In this document: positions 30,570 through 38,916 of the stretch, piece by piece
Layout of the letters: each line of letters opens with the position of its first letter
How positions within the stretch are numbered: the first letter of the stretch is position 1
Assembly (NCBI GenBank): GCA_018267875.1
Contig: JAFDXP010000014.1
Coordinates: 1-38,916 of the forward strand
DNA length: 38,916 nucleotides
Source: Bacteroidota bacterium
GTDB taxonomy: Bacteria; Bacteroidota; Bacteroidia; Chitinophagales; Chitinophagaceae
Direction: 5' to 3'
The notes under the pieces: model-generated
What the model was told of the DNA's origin: nothing
Databases searched by the model: none
The model's input: the letters and a program-made list of their open reading frames with translations, nothing else
Program-made: the position numbers and the translations under genes

Positions 30570-31226
30570 TTAATCTAAATGAGCAATTTTTGTTACACCG
30601 CCTTTTACTACCTCTCCAATTTTAACATCTATTTTAGTATTAAGTGGTAAATAAATATCTACTCGAGAGCCAAAACGGATAAAACCAAATTCATCATTTT
30701 GCTTTACTTCATCTCCTTCTTTCACATAATAGCATATTCTACGAGCCAAAGCTCCTGCAATTTGCCTTACCAACAATTCTACTTTATTATTTCCTACTAC
30801 CATAGTAGTGCGTTCATTTTCGGTTGATGATTTTGGATGCCATGCAACTAAATATTTTCCGGGATGATATTGCATATATGTAACCTTACCATTGATGGGG
30901 CTTCTGTTTACATGCACATTTAATGGCGACATGAAGACGGAAACTTGCAAACGCTTTTCTTTAAAATATTCCGGTTCATAGGTTTCTTCAATCACTACTA
31001 CTTTCCCATCAGCAGGCGAAATCACTGCATTATCTCCAAAAGTAAAATTGCGATTGGGCAAGCGAAAAAACCAAAGTATCCAAAACCAAAGTAGAAAACA
31101 GACTACCTGAACAAACCAAAACAAAATACTGTATTGAAACAGATAGTGATACATTCCATAGGCAATAAGTCCCCAAAGAATGGTTGCGATAAGGATATAA
31201 CGATAGCCTTCCCGATGAATGCGCAT
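30570..31226 (-). CDS. psd: Phosphatidylserine decarboxylase (short form)
   Basis: Makes phosphatidylethanolamine from phosphatidylserine using a pyruvoyl group formed by self-cleavage. 218 residues, the short form common in Bacteroidota. Two N-terminal hydrophobic segments (about 8-28 and 32-52) anchor it to the inner membrane. VISPADGKVVVIEE and FMSPLNVHVNRSPINGKV are family motifs containing the conserved His. The self-processing Gly-Ser lies near the C-terminus in FIRFGSRVDIYLP. It follows cdsA after 30 bases, so the two form part of a phospholipid operon: CDP-diacylglycerol from CdsA is the precursor of the phosphatidylserine it uses. Confidence 0.94.
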   Translation of the reverse strand: MRIHREGYRYILIATILWGLIAYGMYHYLFQYSILFWFVQVVCFLLWFWILWFFRLPNRNFTFGDNAVISPADGKVVVIEETYEPEYFKEKRLQVSVFMSPLNVHVNRSPINGKVTYMQYHPGKYLVAWHPKSSTENERTTMVVGNNKVELLVRQIAGALARRICYYVKEGDEVKQNDEFGFIRFGSRVDIYLPLNTKIDVKIGEVVKGGVTKIAHLD

Positions 31227-31256
31227 TAGTATTGTGTTAAGGTTGCGAAAGTACGT

Positions 31257-32081
31257 CTAAAAAATAAGGAGCGAAAGCTTTGGCATAAATACAGCAGCAT
31301 AAGAAAAAGCGAAAGGTGTTGCTAACAGCAAAGAGTCAAAACGATCGAGTGCCCCACCATGTCCCGGCATCATGCTTCCGCTATCTTTTACATTGGCTAA
31401 CCGTTTTAGTTTTGATTCAAACAAATCACCTGCGGTGCCTGCAATTGATGCGCAAAGCCCTATCGCCATCCAATCAACCATGTGATAATAAGGGGTATAA
31501 TAGCCCCAAATGGCTGCGCCAATCAAAGTGAGCAATGCCCCTCCTACTGTTCCTTCCCATGTTTTCTTTGGCGAAATTTTTGAAAAAGGGGTTTTTCCAA
31601 TAAAGGAACCTACGAGATAGGCCATAGTATCATTCATCCATATCATCAGCACAAGAGCTAAAGGAATAATGATACTGATTAGTCGTAGCAAAAGCAACAA
31701 GCTCAACGGAAAGATGACATAAACCATGCAACCGGTCAACATCATGAGCAACTGAACCGAACCAGATTTATGCAATAAGCCGGATAGCAATAATAAAGCA
31801 GGGAAAAAAAGAATGATCATCCAAAAATGATCCCCACGCGCTATCATTAGCAGCAACAACAAACCAAAAATTTGAACCCCCCATACCATATTTCGAGGTG
31901 TGATATTTTCCGGAAACATTTTTTGCATCAGCCCAAAATATTCGTGAATACAAAGCACTTGAATGAGTGCTATCAAGAAAAAAAATGCCCAGACATTCCA
32001 GAGTAAACCGACCATCATAATGATGGAAAAAACGATTGCACTACCAAGCCTTGTGAAAAAAGTCGGCCAATGAAGAGCCAT
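31257..32081 (-). CDS. cdsA: Phosphatidate cytidylyltransferase
   Basis: Membrane enzyme that converts phosphatidic acid and CTP to CDP-diacylglycerol, the branch point for all phospholipids. 274 residues with about seven to eight hydrophobic helices. The diagnostic C-terminal signature is intact: KISPKKTWEGTVGG, then LFESKLKRLANVKDSGSMMPGHGGALDRFDSL (metal and substrate residues in KDSG and HGGALDRFDS). It lies 8 bases after the CPBP protease gene and 30 bases before psd on the same strand, consistent with an operon for envelope lipid synthesis. Confidence 0.95.
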   Translation of the reverse strand: MALHWPTFFTRLGSAIVFSIIMMVGLLWNVWAFFFLIALIQVLCIHEYFGLMQKMFPENITPRNMVWGVQIFGLLLLLMIARGDHFWMIILFFPALLLLSGLLHKSGSVQLLMMLTGCMVYVIFPLSLLLLLRLISIIIPLALVLMIWMNDTMAYLVGSFIGKTPFSKISPKKTWEGTVGGALLTLIGAAIWGYYTPYYHMVDWMAIGLCASIAGTAGDLFESKLKRLANVKDSGSMMPGHGGALDRFDSLLLATPFAFSYAAVFMPKLSLLIF

Positions 32082-32089
32082 AAGTTAGT

Positions 32090-33043
32090 TTATGATTGAT
32101 GGTTAGCTGCTTGTTCTAATTCTTCTTCCGAAAAATCTGCACTCCAATTTTCCGGCAGAGGAGTTCTGTTTTTCCATAATAAATAAAAACACAACACAAA
32201 TATCAGTGAGCCTATCAACACCCAAGCAATAGGCACGTGGTTACTTTCTTGCAGCGACTGAAGGGTATGATTGTTTTTAGCACCGTAGCTTAATACAATC
32301 TGAAAACCATTGTAACAAGCATGTGCCAACATGCCACACCACAATGAACCGGTGAGATAATAAATCCCGCCCAAAAGTAATCCGGCAAGAAAAATGGAAA
32401 GAAGCCCAACGGGATTACTATGCATAGCCGCAAATAAAATAGCAGAAACAACTAAAGGAAACCAAATAGATTTGACTTTCCCTCTTGCTGCAAATCGCAT
32501 CAATAAACCTCGAAAAAAAAGCTCTTCGCTTACACCCGGCAATATGGCAAGCACTAATAAGGATATGGATATTTGAAGTAAAGAAGTGCCGCTTAACAAC
32601 CCCTTCATGATACGATCATTTTCATCTTGTGCTTGCTTGATGGCTGTGCCAAAATCAATCAAACTTACCCACTCGGCAATTTGCAAAAACAAAGGAGTGG
32701 CACTCAAAACCAATATGGGAGCCAATATCCAATGAATAGGTTTTCCGGGCTTACGCAAGCCTAAATATTCCTTTGGCTGTGGATGTGTGAAATAGGCAAA
32801 TAATAGAGCAGGCAATAAAAATATTCCAACTGCGGAAAGAAACTGAATTGCCATTGCAGAATCAATCACATTCATTGGACTATGTTCATTGATTGCTTGA
32901 ATGCTTTCGGGCGAAACCTGAAACCATTTCAAAACTAAGGGTGTCATCGCTAACAAAAAGAAGGATGCGAGTACTGCTATGAGTATGATAAATTGAATCA
33001 GTTGAAAAAACCACGGATACGTGCGCCAATATCTATTGAACAT
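32090..33043 (-). CDS. CPBP-family intramembrane metalloprotease
   Basis: CAAX-protease/bacteriocin-processing (ABI) family membrane protein. 317 residues from the ATG at 33043 (MFNRYWRTYPWFF). An upstream in-frame start at 33094 is less likely because a TATCTTTG promoter-like -7 element (33070-33063, minus) lies between the two. About eight hydrophobic segments. The three motifs are present: PGVSEELFFRGLLMR (glutamate pair and Arg), LFAAMHSNPVG (His) and GMLAHACYNGF (His, Asn). Possible roles are membrane-protein processing or self-immunity to bacteriocins; none can be assigned. It is transcribed together with cdsA and psd. Confidence 0.87.
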   Translation of the reverse strand: MFNRYWRTYPWFFQLIQFIILIAVLASFFLLAMTPLVLKWFQVSPESIQAINEHSPMNVIDSAMAIQFLSAVGIFLLPALLFAYFTHPQPKEYLGLRKPGKPIHWILAPILVLSATPLFLQIAEWVSLIDFGTAIKQAQDENDRIMKGLLSGTSLLQISISLLVLAILPGVSEELFFRGLLMRFAARGKVKSIWFPLVVSAILFAAMHSNPVGLLSIFLAGLLLGGIYYLTGSLWCGMLAHACYNGFQIVLSYGAKNNHTLQSLQESNHVPIAWVLIGSLIFVLCFYLLWKNRTPLPENWSADFSEEELEQAANHQS

Positions 33044-33240
33044 TCTAAAAAGGTTTCTGGGGCAAAGATAATTGCTGGCAGTATAACCCCCCATTAAGCA
33101 TTTGCCTTTTGGACAAAGCCTAATTGAAAAGCATTGCAGCCAATGAAGGAAAAAAACTTACGGCTTGTTTGAGTTATTGAATAAACTAAGGCTTTAAAAA
33201 ATACACCAAGACTTCATCCGGATATCTAATTGCCTTTTAA

Positions 33241-33276
33241 AAATACACATTGCCGAAGCAAAAAACTTCGGCAATG
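33241..33276 (-). terminator. Terminator of the atpD-atpC unit
   Basis: Perfect 11-bp inverted repeat CATTGCCGAAG (33248-33258) and CTTCGGCAATG (33266-33276) with a 7-base loop. On the minus strand it is followed by GTGTATTTTTAAAA. It lies 28 bases beyond the atpC stop codon. Confidence 0.82.
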
Positions 33277-33303
33277 ACTTTATACAAAATATTTTAAAGG
33301 AAT

Positions 33304-33558
33304 TTAGTCAAGTGCTGTTGCTCCTTCAATCAATATACTAGTTTTGTTATTCAGCACTTCAACAAACCCTCCTGAAATTTCATAGCTTTCAAAAGTATTT
33401 TTGTCCTTGATCACTTTCATTTTTCCTTTTCCCAAAGCTGCTACCATAGGTGCATGGTTTTCGAGAATTTCAAACGAGCCCTGAATTCCGGGCAACTGTA
33501 CACCATATACATTGCCAGTAAATACTTTATGCTCTGGAGATAATATTTCTAATTGCAT
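33304..33558 (-). CDS. atpC: ATP synthase F1 epsilon subunit (short form)
   Basis: Part of the central stalk of F1. The ATG at 33558 (MQLEILSPEHKVFTGNVYGVQLPG) gives 84 residues; an upstream in-frame start would add an unconserved stretch. Only the N-terminal beta-sandwich is present, with GIQGSFEILENHAPMVAALGKGKMKV, the conserved G-x-x-G-x-x-x-I-L-x-x-H-A-P motif. The C-terminal helical hairpin that inhibits ATP hydrolysis in other bacteria is absent, which is usual in Bacteroidota. It follows atpD by 85 bases, and the pair is separate from the other ATP synthase genes, the standard arrangement for this phylum. Confidence 0.93.
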   Translation of the reverse strand: MQLEILSPEHKVFTGNVYGVQLPGIQGSFEILENHAPMVAALGKGKMKVIKDKNTFESYEISGGFVEVLNNKTSILIEGATALD

Positions 33559-33643
33559 CTTTAATATAGAAATGAAACATTCAAAAGCCAAATGGAAAAT
33601 GTACTTCTTCTACTTTCGGCTTTTGAATGTGTTCTTAAAAAAA

Positions 33644-35191
<1,548 letters not shown>

Positions 35192-35279
35192 TTAAAAGCA
35201 GATTATTTTCCGAGTTCAAACTACCTCAATTTAGGCGGAAACTTTTCGGATAAAAAAATACTTTCTTCCAATTTGGGCG

Positions 35280-35310
35280 CAAAGGTAAGGTTATCGCTTG
35301 AAATTGCAAA
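35280..35310 (-). promoter_or_regulatory. Bacteroidota-type promoter of atpD-atpC
   Basis: On the minus strand TTTG (35310-35307), a 19-base gap and TACCTTTG (35287-35280) match TTTG-N19-TAnnTTTG exactly. Transcription would begin near 35273, leaving a leader of about 125 bases before the atpD ATG. This second perfect match supports the reading of the CRISPR leader promoter. Confidence 0.75.
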
Positions 35311-35354
35311 AGAGAAAAATAAGAGTTTTGACTCAATCTGTAAAAACCGGAAAA

Positions 35355-36257
35355 CTATTTTTTTCTTTTTCTGTATTCCTTAAAGGATGCAGGCTTTTTA
35401 GGTTTTAGAGGTTTCTCAGTTGAATTGTCGTCCGCCATACTTTTGGGGTCAGGTTTTTGTTTGCCCTTTTCTTGTGCTATTGGTTTTTTGTTTGCCTTTA
35501 TTCGAGAAGCTTCTTGTGTCATACTACTTTCTGTCACCATTCTATTAATCATCGTCACTTCTTCGTCTGTAAGATAACGCCAATGCCCTTCAGGTAACTT
35601 ACCTAAATGCACATTCATGATTCGTACACGCAAGAGTTTTTTCACCTTATATTCTAATGCGTCACACATTCGGCGAATTTGACGGTTTAGTCCTTGAGTC
35701 AAGGTTATGCGAAAAACTTGTTTCCCTTCTTCTACAACTTTACAGGGCTTAGTTTTTACTCGCATAATCCTTACCCCTTCACTCATCTGGCGCACAAATT
35801 CCGGCGTAATAGGTTTATCAACTGTTACGAGGTATTCCTTTTCATGATTGTTTCCGGCTCGTAAAATTTTGTTGACAATATTGCCATCATTGGTTAAGAA
35901 AATCAATCCTTCAGATTCCTTATCCAATCGTCCAATGGGGAAAATTCTTTGTTTATGGCTAATAAAATCTATAATGTTTGTCTTATCCTTTTGATCGGTT
36001 GTACTGGTGATTCCGCGAGGTTTATGACAAGCGAGGTAAATAGTCTTAACCTTTTTCTTTATAGGCTCACCGTCTATTTCTACCACATCACCTTCATATA
36101 CACGGTTGCCCATTTCAGACAATTCATGATTGATGGTTACACGACCTTGTGCAATATAATCGTCTGCTTCACGACGGCTACAAAATCCTGTATCACTGAT
36201 ATATTTATTGAGGCTGATGGAGTCATTATGAATTTGACGACCCGATTTATTTCGCAT
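35355..36257 (-). CDS. rluF: rRNA pseudouridine synthase, RluF/RluB type
   Basis: Isomerises uridine to pseudouridine in 23S rRNA (RluF-type enzymes act at U2604 in E. coli). 300 residues. The N-terminal S4 RNA-binding domain covers about 15-62 (SLNKYISDTGFCSRREADDYIAQG and GRVTINHE). The catalytic domain has FPIGRLDKESEGLIFLTNDG with the nucleophilic Asp, and later GLNRQIRRMCDALEY, the conserved R-x-x-R-R-M motif. The C-terminus (about 240-300) is a Lys-rich, probably disordered tail common in Bacteroidota versions. It begins 7 bases after the oxygenase gene, so the two are probably co-transcribed. RluF fits best, but RluB/RluE specificity is not excluded. Confidence 0.88.
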   Translation of the reverse strand: MRNKSGRQIHNDSISLNKYISDTGFCSRREADDYIAQGRVTINHELSEMGNRVYEGDVVEIDGEPIKKKVKTIYLACHKPRGITSTTDQKDKTNIIDFISHKQRIFPIGRLDKESEGLIFLTNDGNIVNKILRAGNNHEKEYLVTVDKPITPEFVRQMSEGVRIMRVKTKPCKVVEEGKQVFRITLTQGLNRQIRRMCDALEYKVKKLLRVRIMNVHLGKLPEGHWRYLTDEEVTMINRMVTESSMTQEASRIKANKKPIAQEKGKQKPDPKSMADDNSTEKPLKPKKPASFKEYRKRKK

Positions 36258-36264
36258 TTGCTTT

Positions 36265-37206
36265 TTATTTCTTTAGTCCAATTTCTCTTAAACGTTCATC
36301 CAAATATTGTCCGGCTGTATAATCTTCATACATTTTAGGGTGCTCGGCATCAATGCAGCTATCTAAACAAGTTAAACTCATTTCGCTTTTAGGGTGTAGA
36401 AAAAAAGGAATAGAGAAACGAGAGGTACCCCACATTTCGCGTGGTGGATTTACAACACGATGCGTAGTAGATTTCAGACGATTATTGGTAAGTCGTTGCA
36501 ACATGTCTCCAACATTGACAACAATTTGTTCCGGTAGTGATGTAACCCCTACCCATTCGTTTTGTTTAGTTAAAATTTGCAATCCATCAGCAGAGGCACC
36601 CACCAAAAGCGTTATCAGATTGATGTCTTCGTGTTGTTCTGCTCGTATAGATGATTCAGGCTCTTGCGTGATTGGCGGATAATGAATAGCACGCAAAATG
36701 GAGTTTCCCTTTTGAACATGAGCTTCAAAAAAACTTTCTTGAAGTCCTAAAAACAGAGCAATAGCTCGCAATAGTTGAAAACCTGATTCTTCAAACCCTT
36801 TAAAGGCTTTTTCTAAAGTAGGTGTAAATTTTGGCACTTCGCGAACAACAACATTCGGAGGATATAAAGCCCCTTCTGTAATGTTGTCTTCAACAATTTG
36901 ACCAAACTGAAAAAACTCTTTTAAGTCTGGTGCATCATAGCCTTTTGCATGTTCCCGCCCAAATGATGTATAGCCTCGTTGGCCTGCTAATTCAGGAATT
37001 TCATAACTTTTCTTTGATGCTTGAGGCAAAGCAAAAAATTGTTGGACATAATTATATAAATCAGCAATGAGATTATCGGAAATACCGTGATTTTTAACGG
37101 CAACAAATCCAACATCTTCATAAGCTTTGCCAAGTTGATAAATGAAGTTATGTTTACGTGAAGCATTGCCGCTGGTAAAGTCTGCCAGGTTAACTACGGG
37201 AATCAT
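36265..37206 (-). CDS. 2-oxoglutarate/Fe(II)-dependent dioxygenase (isopenicillin N synthase type)
   Basis: Cytoplasmic non-heme iron oxygenase of 313 residues; substrate unknown. The DIOX_N region covers about 1-120 (MIPVVNLADF, then GFVAVKNHGI). The double-stranded beta-helix carries the iron triad: His and Asp in EQHEDINLITLL and the distal His in STTHRVVNPP. The 2-oxoglutarate-binding Arg-x-Ser is RFSIPFF. Bacterial members of this superfamily act on small molecules, amino acids or antibiotic intermediates, and the context (pseudouridine synthase downstream) gives no hint of substrate. The family is clear from the intact iron and cosubstrate motifs. Confidence 0.9.
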   Translation of the reverse strand: MIPVVNLADFTSGNASRKHNFIYQLGKAYEDVGFVAVKNHGISDNLIADLYNYVQQFFALPQASKKSYEIPELAGQRGYTSFGREHAKGYDAPDLKEFFQFGQIVEDNITEGALYPPNVVVREVPKFTPTLEKAFKGFEESGFQLLRAIALFLGLQESFFEAHVQKGNSILRAIHYPPITQEPESSIRAEQHEDINLITLLVGASADGLQILTKQNEWVGVTSLPEQIVVNVGDMLQRLTNNRLKSTTHRVVNPPREMWGTSRFSIPFFLHPKSEMSLTCLDSCIDAEHPKMYEDYTAGQYLDERLREIGLKK

Positions 37207-37309
37207 TGTGGGTAAAGACTTTTAAATGTTGGAATAAAATTAGGCGTTAATTACAATATTGTAACTCTTTCGCAAAAGGTTGTATTTATTTTCAGTTCAA
37301 TGATTGATT

Positions 37310-37350
37310 AAAAAAAGTGGCTGTCCGCAAAGGAACAGCCACTTTTTTTT
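37310..37350. terminator. Strong hairpin terminator
   Basis: Stem AAAAAAGTGGCTGT (37311-37324) against ACAGCCACTTTTTT (37335-37348). The inner CC/GG pair and a short GCAAA-type loop complete it. T-tracts lie on both sides, so it can work in either direction. It sits 14 bases past the stop of the secreted repeat protein, whose transcript it should end. Confidence 0.88.
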
Positions 37351-37363
37351 TAATAACAACAAA

Positions 37364-38916
37364 CTATTGTTTATTAACCTTTATGGTTGCATTGTGTTCA
37401 TCATCATGATATTTGACAAAATAAACACCTTGTGACATTAAAGACATGTCTATCAAAGTCTGCTTTTCTTTCACTTCAGTATGTAAAATCAACTTCCCTG
37501 TCATATCCGTTACAATGACGTGTGCATTATGACCAATAGAACCTTCTACTTGAACGGTCAGTTGATCATTTACAGGATTAGGGAATGCTTGAACGGCAAA
37601 CATACCTGATTTCACATTGGCATTTACCGTTGCACTATACTCAAAACGACCGGATTGAGAAACAATTTTTAAACGATAGTAATTAATGCCTTCGTAAGGT
37701 TTTTCATCCCAATAGCTATATGAAGATGTTTGTCCTTTTGCCTTAATTGAAGTAAGGAAATTAAAGTTTGCACCATCCACACTTCTCTCTACTTCAAAAT
37801 GATCGGCATCCGTTTCAGCAGAAGTGTTCCAATCCACACGATTGCGATTGCCCACATTCACAGCATTTATATTGCGCAAAGTGATTTCCAAAGGACCAAC
37901 TGCACCGGTATGAATATAAAATGAACTGAAACTGGTAACAGGAAAAGTAATTTCCCACCAATTTGAAGTTGCATTCCATACTACGGATGTAGGTGCTATC
38001 AAAATGGCACTTCCTCCTCCAACAAACGGACTTCCACTATATTTAGTAACCCGTATGTTAGCAATATTTGGATCACTATTACTACCCAAAATTGGCATTT
38101 GAGGGAATGTACCCGGTGCTGCATTATAAGCCGTAAACTCAGATTGCAATGCATACAATGTAACCGTTGCAGGACCATTATTCGTTGGTGTTACAATAAA
38201 GTAACGCTGTAAATACTTTTGTCCATTTGGTGCAGTTTGAACACTTCCAGTTACGTTTACAGATGCAATCACGCTTCCTAAAACATTACCGCCATTTGCA
38301 TCTTGAATTTTCACAATTGGATTACAAGAAGCATCTGTAAATGTATTTGTTATACCGTCTGATTGTACATAAGTATTGTTTGAGCCTGTAGAGGCTAGAA
38401 CATTGCCTAATGAATTAATAGTAACCACTGAATTCGCACTAGTTGCATAATTACAGCCGGCTGCTGATGTTACTACTACATTATAAGTTCCGCCATCACC
38501 TATTCCAGTATTAGCAACTTGCAAGTTAGCAGTTGTAGCACCTGAAATATTTCCTACATTACTTAATTGACTCACTCCTTTGTACCATTGATAGCTTAAC
38601 CCATTGGTAGCAACAACAGACAGTATAATGGTATTTGTAGCACAAAGGGAAACAGTAGCCGGTGGATTAGTAGTAATACTTGCTCCGGTATTTACAGTAA
38701 TCTTAATTGATGTTGCTGTATCTGTACATCCACCTGACATCACATATCTACGATAATAAGTAGTGCTGGTTAAGGCTCCAGGTGTATAACCCGTGTTGCT
38801 GGCTCCGCCTATGTTGCTAAAGCCACTCGTTGCACTGGTCGTGCTGCTTTGCCATTGGTAATTGAAACTTCCGTTGCCACCCGTTGGTGTGCTGCCCGTT
38901 AAGGCTGTTGGCGCAC
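37364..38916 (-). CDS. Large secreted repeat protein with Type IX sorting tail, 5' end outside the window
   Basis: The frame stays open from the stop at 37364 to the right edge, so at least 517 residues are present and the start is missing. The internal GTG at 38743 is not a credible start: the preceding codons read in frame as YQWQSSTTSATSGFSNIGG and TSTTYYRRYVMSGG, a repeat unit common in Bacteroidota adhesin-like proteins. Next come Ig-like/PKD-type modules (SYQWYKGVSQL), a beta domain, and a fibronectin III-like segment (VDWNTSAETDADHFEVERS). The end is a Type IX sorting domain of about 75 residues (FAVQAFPNPVNDQLTV to ATIKVNKQ). It is probably a cell-surface or released protein. No enzymatic domain is visible in the part seen. 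Confidence 0.85.
   Translation of the reverse strand, partial: APTALTGSTPTGGNGSFNYQWQSSTTSATSGFSNIGGASNTGYTPGALTSTTYYRRYVMSGGCTDTATSIKITVNTGASITTNPPATVSLCATNTIILSVVATNGLSYQWYKGVSQLSNVGNISGATTANLQVANTGIGDGGTYNVVVTSAAGCNYATSANSVVTINSLGNVLASTGSNNTYVQSDGITNTFTDASCNPIVKIQDANGGNVLGSVIASVNVTGSVQTAPNGQKYLQRYFIVTPTNNGPATVTLYALQSEFTAYNAAPGTFPQMPILGSNSDPNIANIRVTKYSGSPFVGGGSAILIAPTSVVWNATSNWWEITFPVTSFSSFYIHTGAVGPLEITLRNINAVNVGNRNRVDWNTSAETDADHFEVERSVDGANFNFLTSIKAKGQTSSYSYWDEKPYEGINYYRLKIVSQSGRFEYSATVNANVKSGMFAVQAFPNPVNDQLTVQVEGSIGHNAHVIVTDMTGKLILHTEVKEKQTLIDMSLMSQGVYFVKYHDDEHNATIKVNKQ

Overview
The window looks like a chromosomal segment of an AT-rich member of the Bacteroidota, most like the Chitinophagales/Sphingobacteriia side of the phylum (inference). 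Evidence: two proteins with Type IX secretion sorting tails, lipoproteins with Bacteroidota-type lipoboxes, an atpD-atpC pair standing apart from other ATP synthase genes, and at least two exact matches to the Bacteroidota promoter form TTTG-N19-TAnnTTTG.

Layout. Positions 199-2559 (+) hold a UDP-sugar pair (UDP-glucose dehydrogenase, UDP-glucuronate decarboxylase), ended by a hairpin terminator and followed by an NlpC/P60 lipoprotein. Positions 3498-17045 are a complete type V CRISPR-Cas locus, all read leftward. In transcription order it carries a full-length Cas12a, a second Cas12-type effector (best guess Cas12a2/Cms1-like) cut into two same-frame pieces by a single TGA, a DUF3800-like nuclease fused to TPR-like helices, a RhuM-family protein, Cas4, Cas1, Cas2, a leader, and an array of 15 repeats and 14 spacers. 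A mutated 16th repeat and a heptamer tandem array lie at the far end. Positions 17046-17589 have no convincing gene. The rest (17590-38916) is mostly housekeeping: two small lipoproteins, a secreted subtilase, ispF, uvrA, a universal stress protein, a TMEM175-type channel, lspA-zapA, galE, a pRiA4b-like gene with miaA, a phospholipid operon (CPBP protease, cdsA, psd), atpD-atpC, a pseudouridine synthase with a 2-oxoglutarate oxygenase, and the 3' end of a large secreted repeat protein that runs off the right edge.

The CRISPR locus is the centre of interest. Cas4-Cas1-Cas2 would acquire spacers. Cas12a has all its catalytic motifs and should process crRNAs and cut DNA. The second effector has a complete RuvC triad and a four-cysteine zinc ribbon, so it may use the same crRNAs for another output. 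The DUF3800-TPR gene starts inside the stop codon of that effector (ATGA overlap), which ties the two together. The leader has its own exact Bacteroidota promoter and, at the predicted 5' end of the transcript, a repeat-like hairpin with compensatory stem changes. No database search was possible: family assignments rest on motifs read by eye, and statements about novelty are only to my knowledge.
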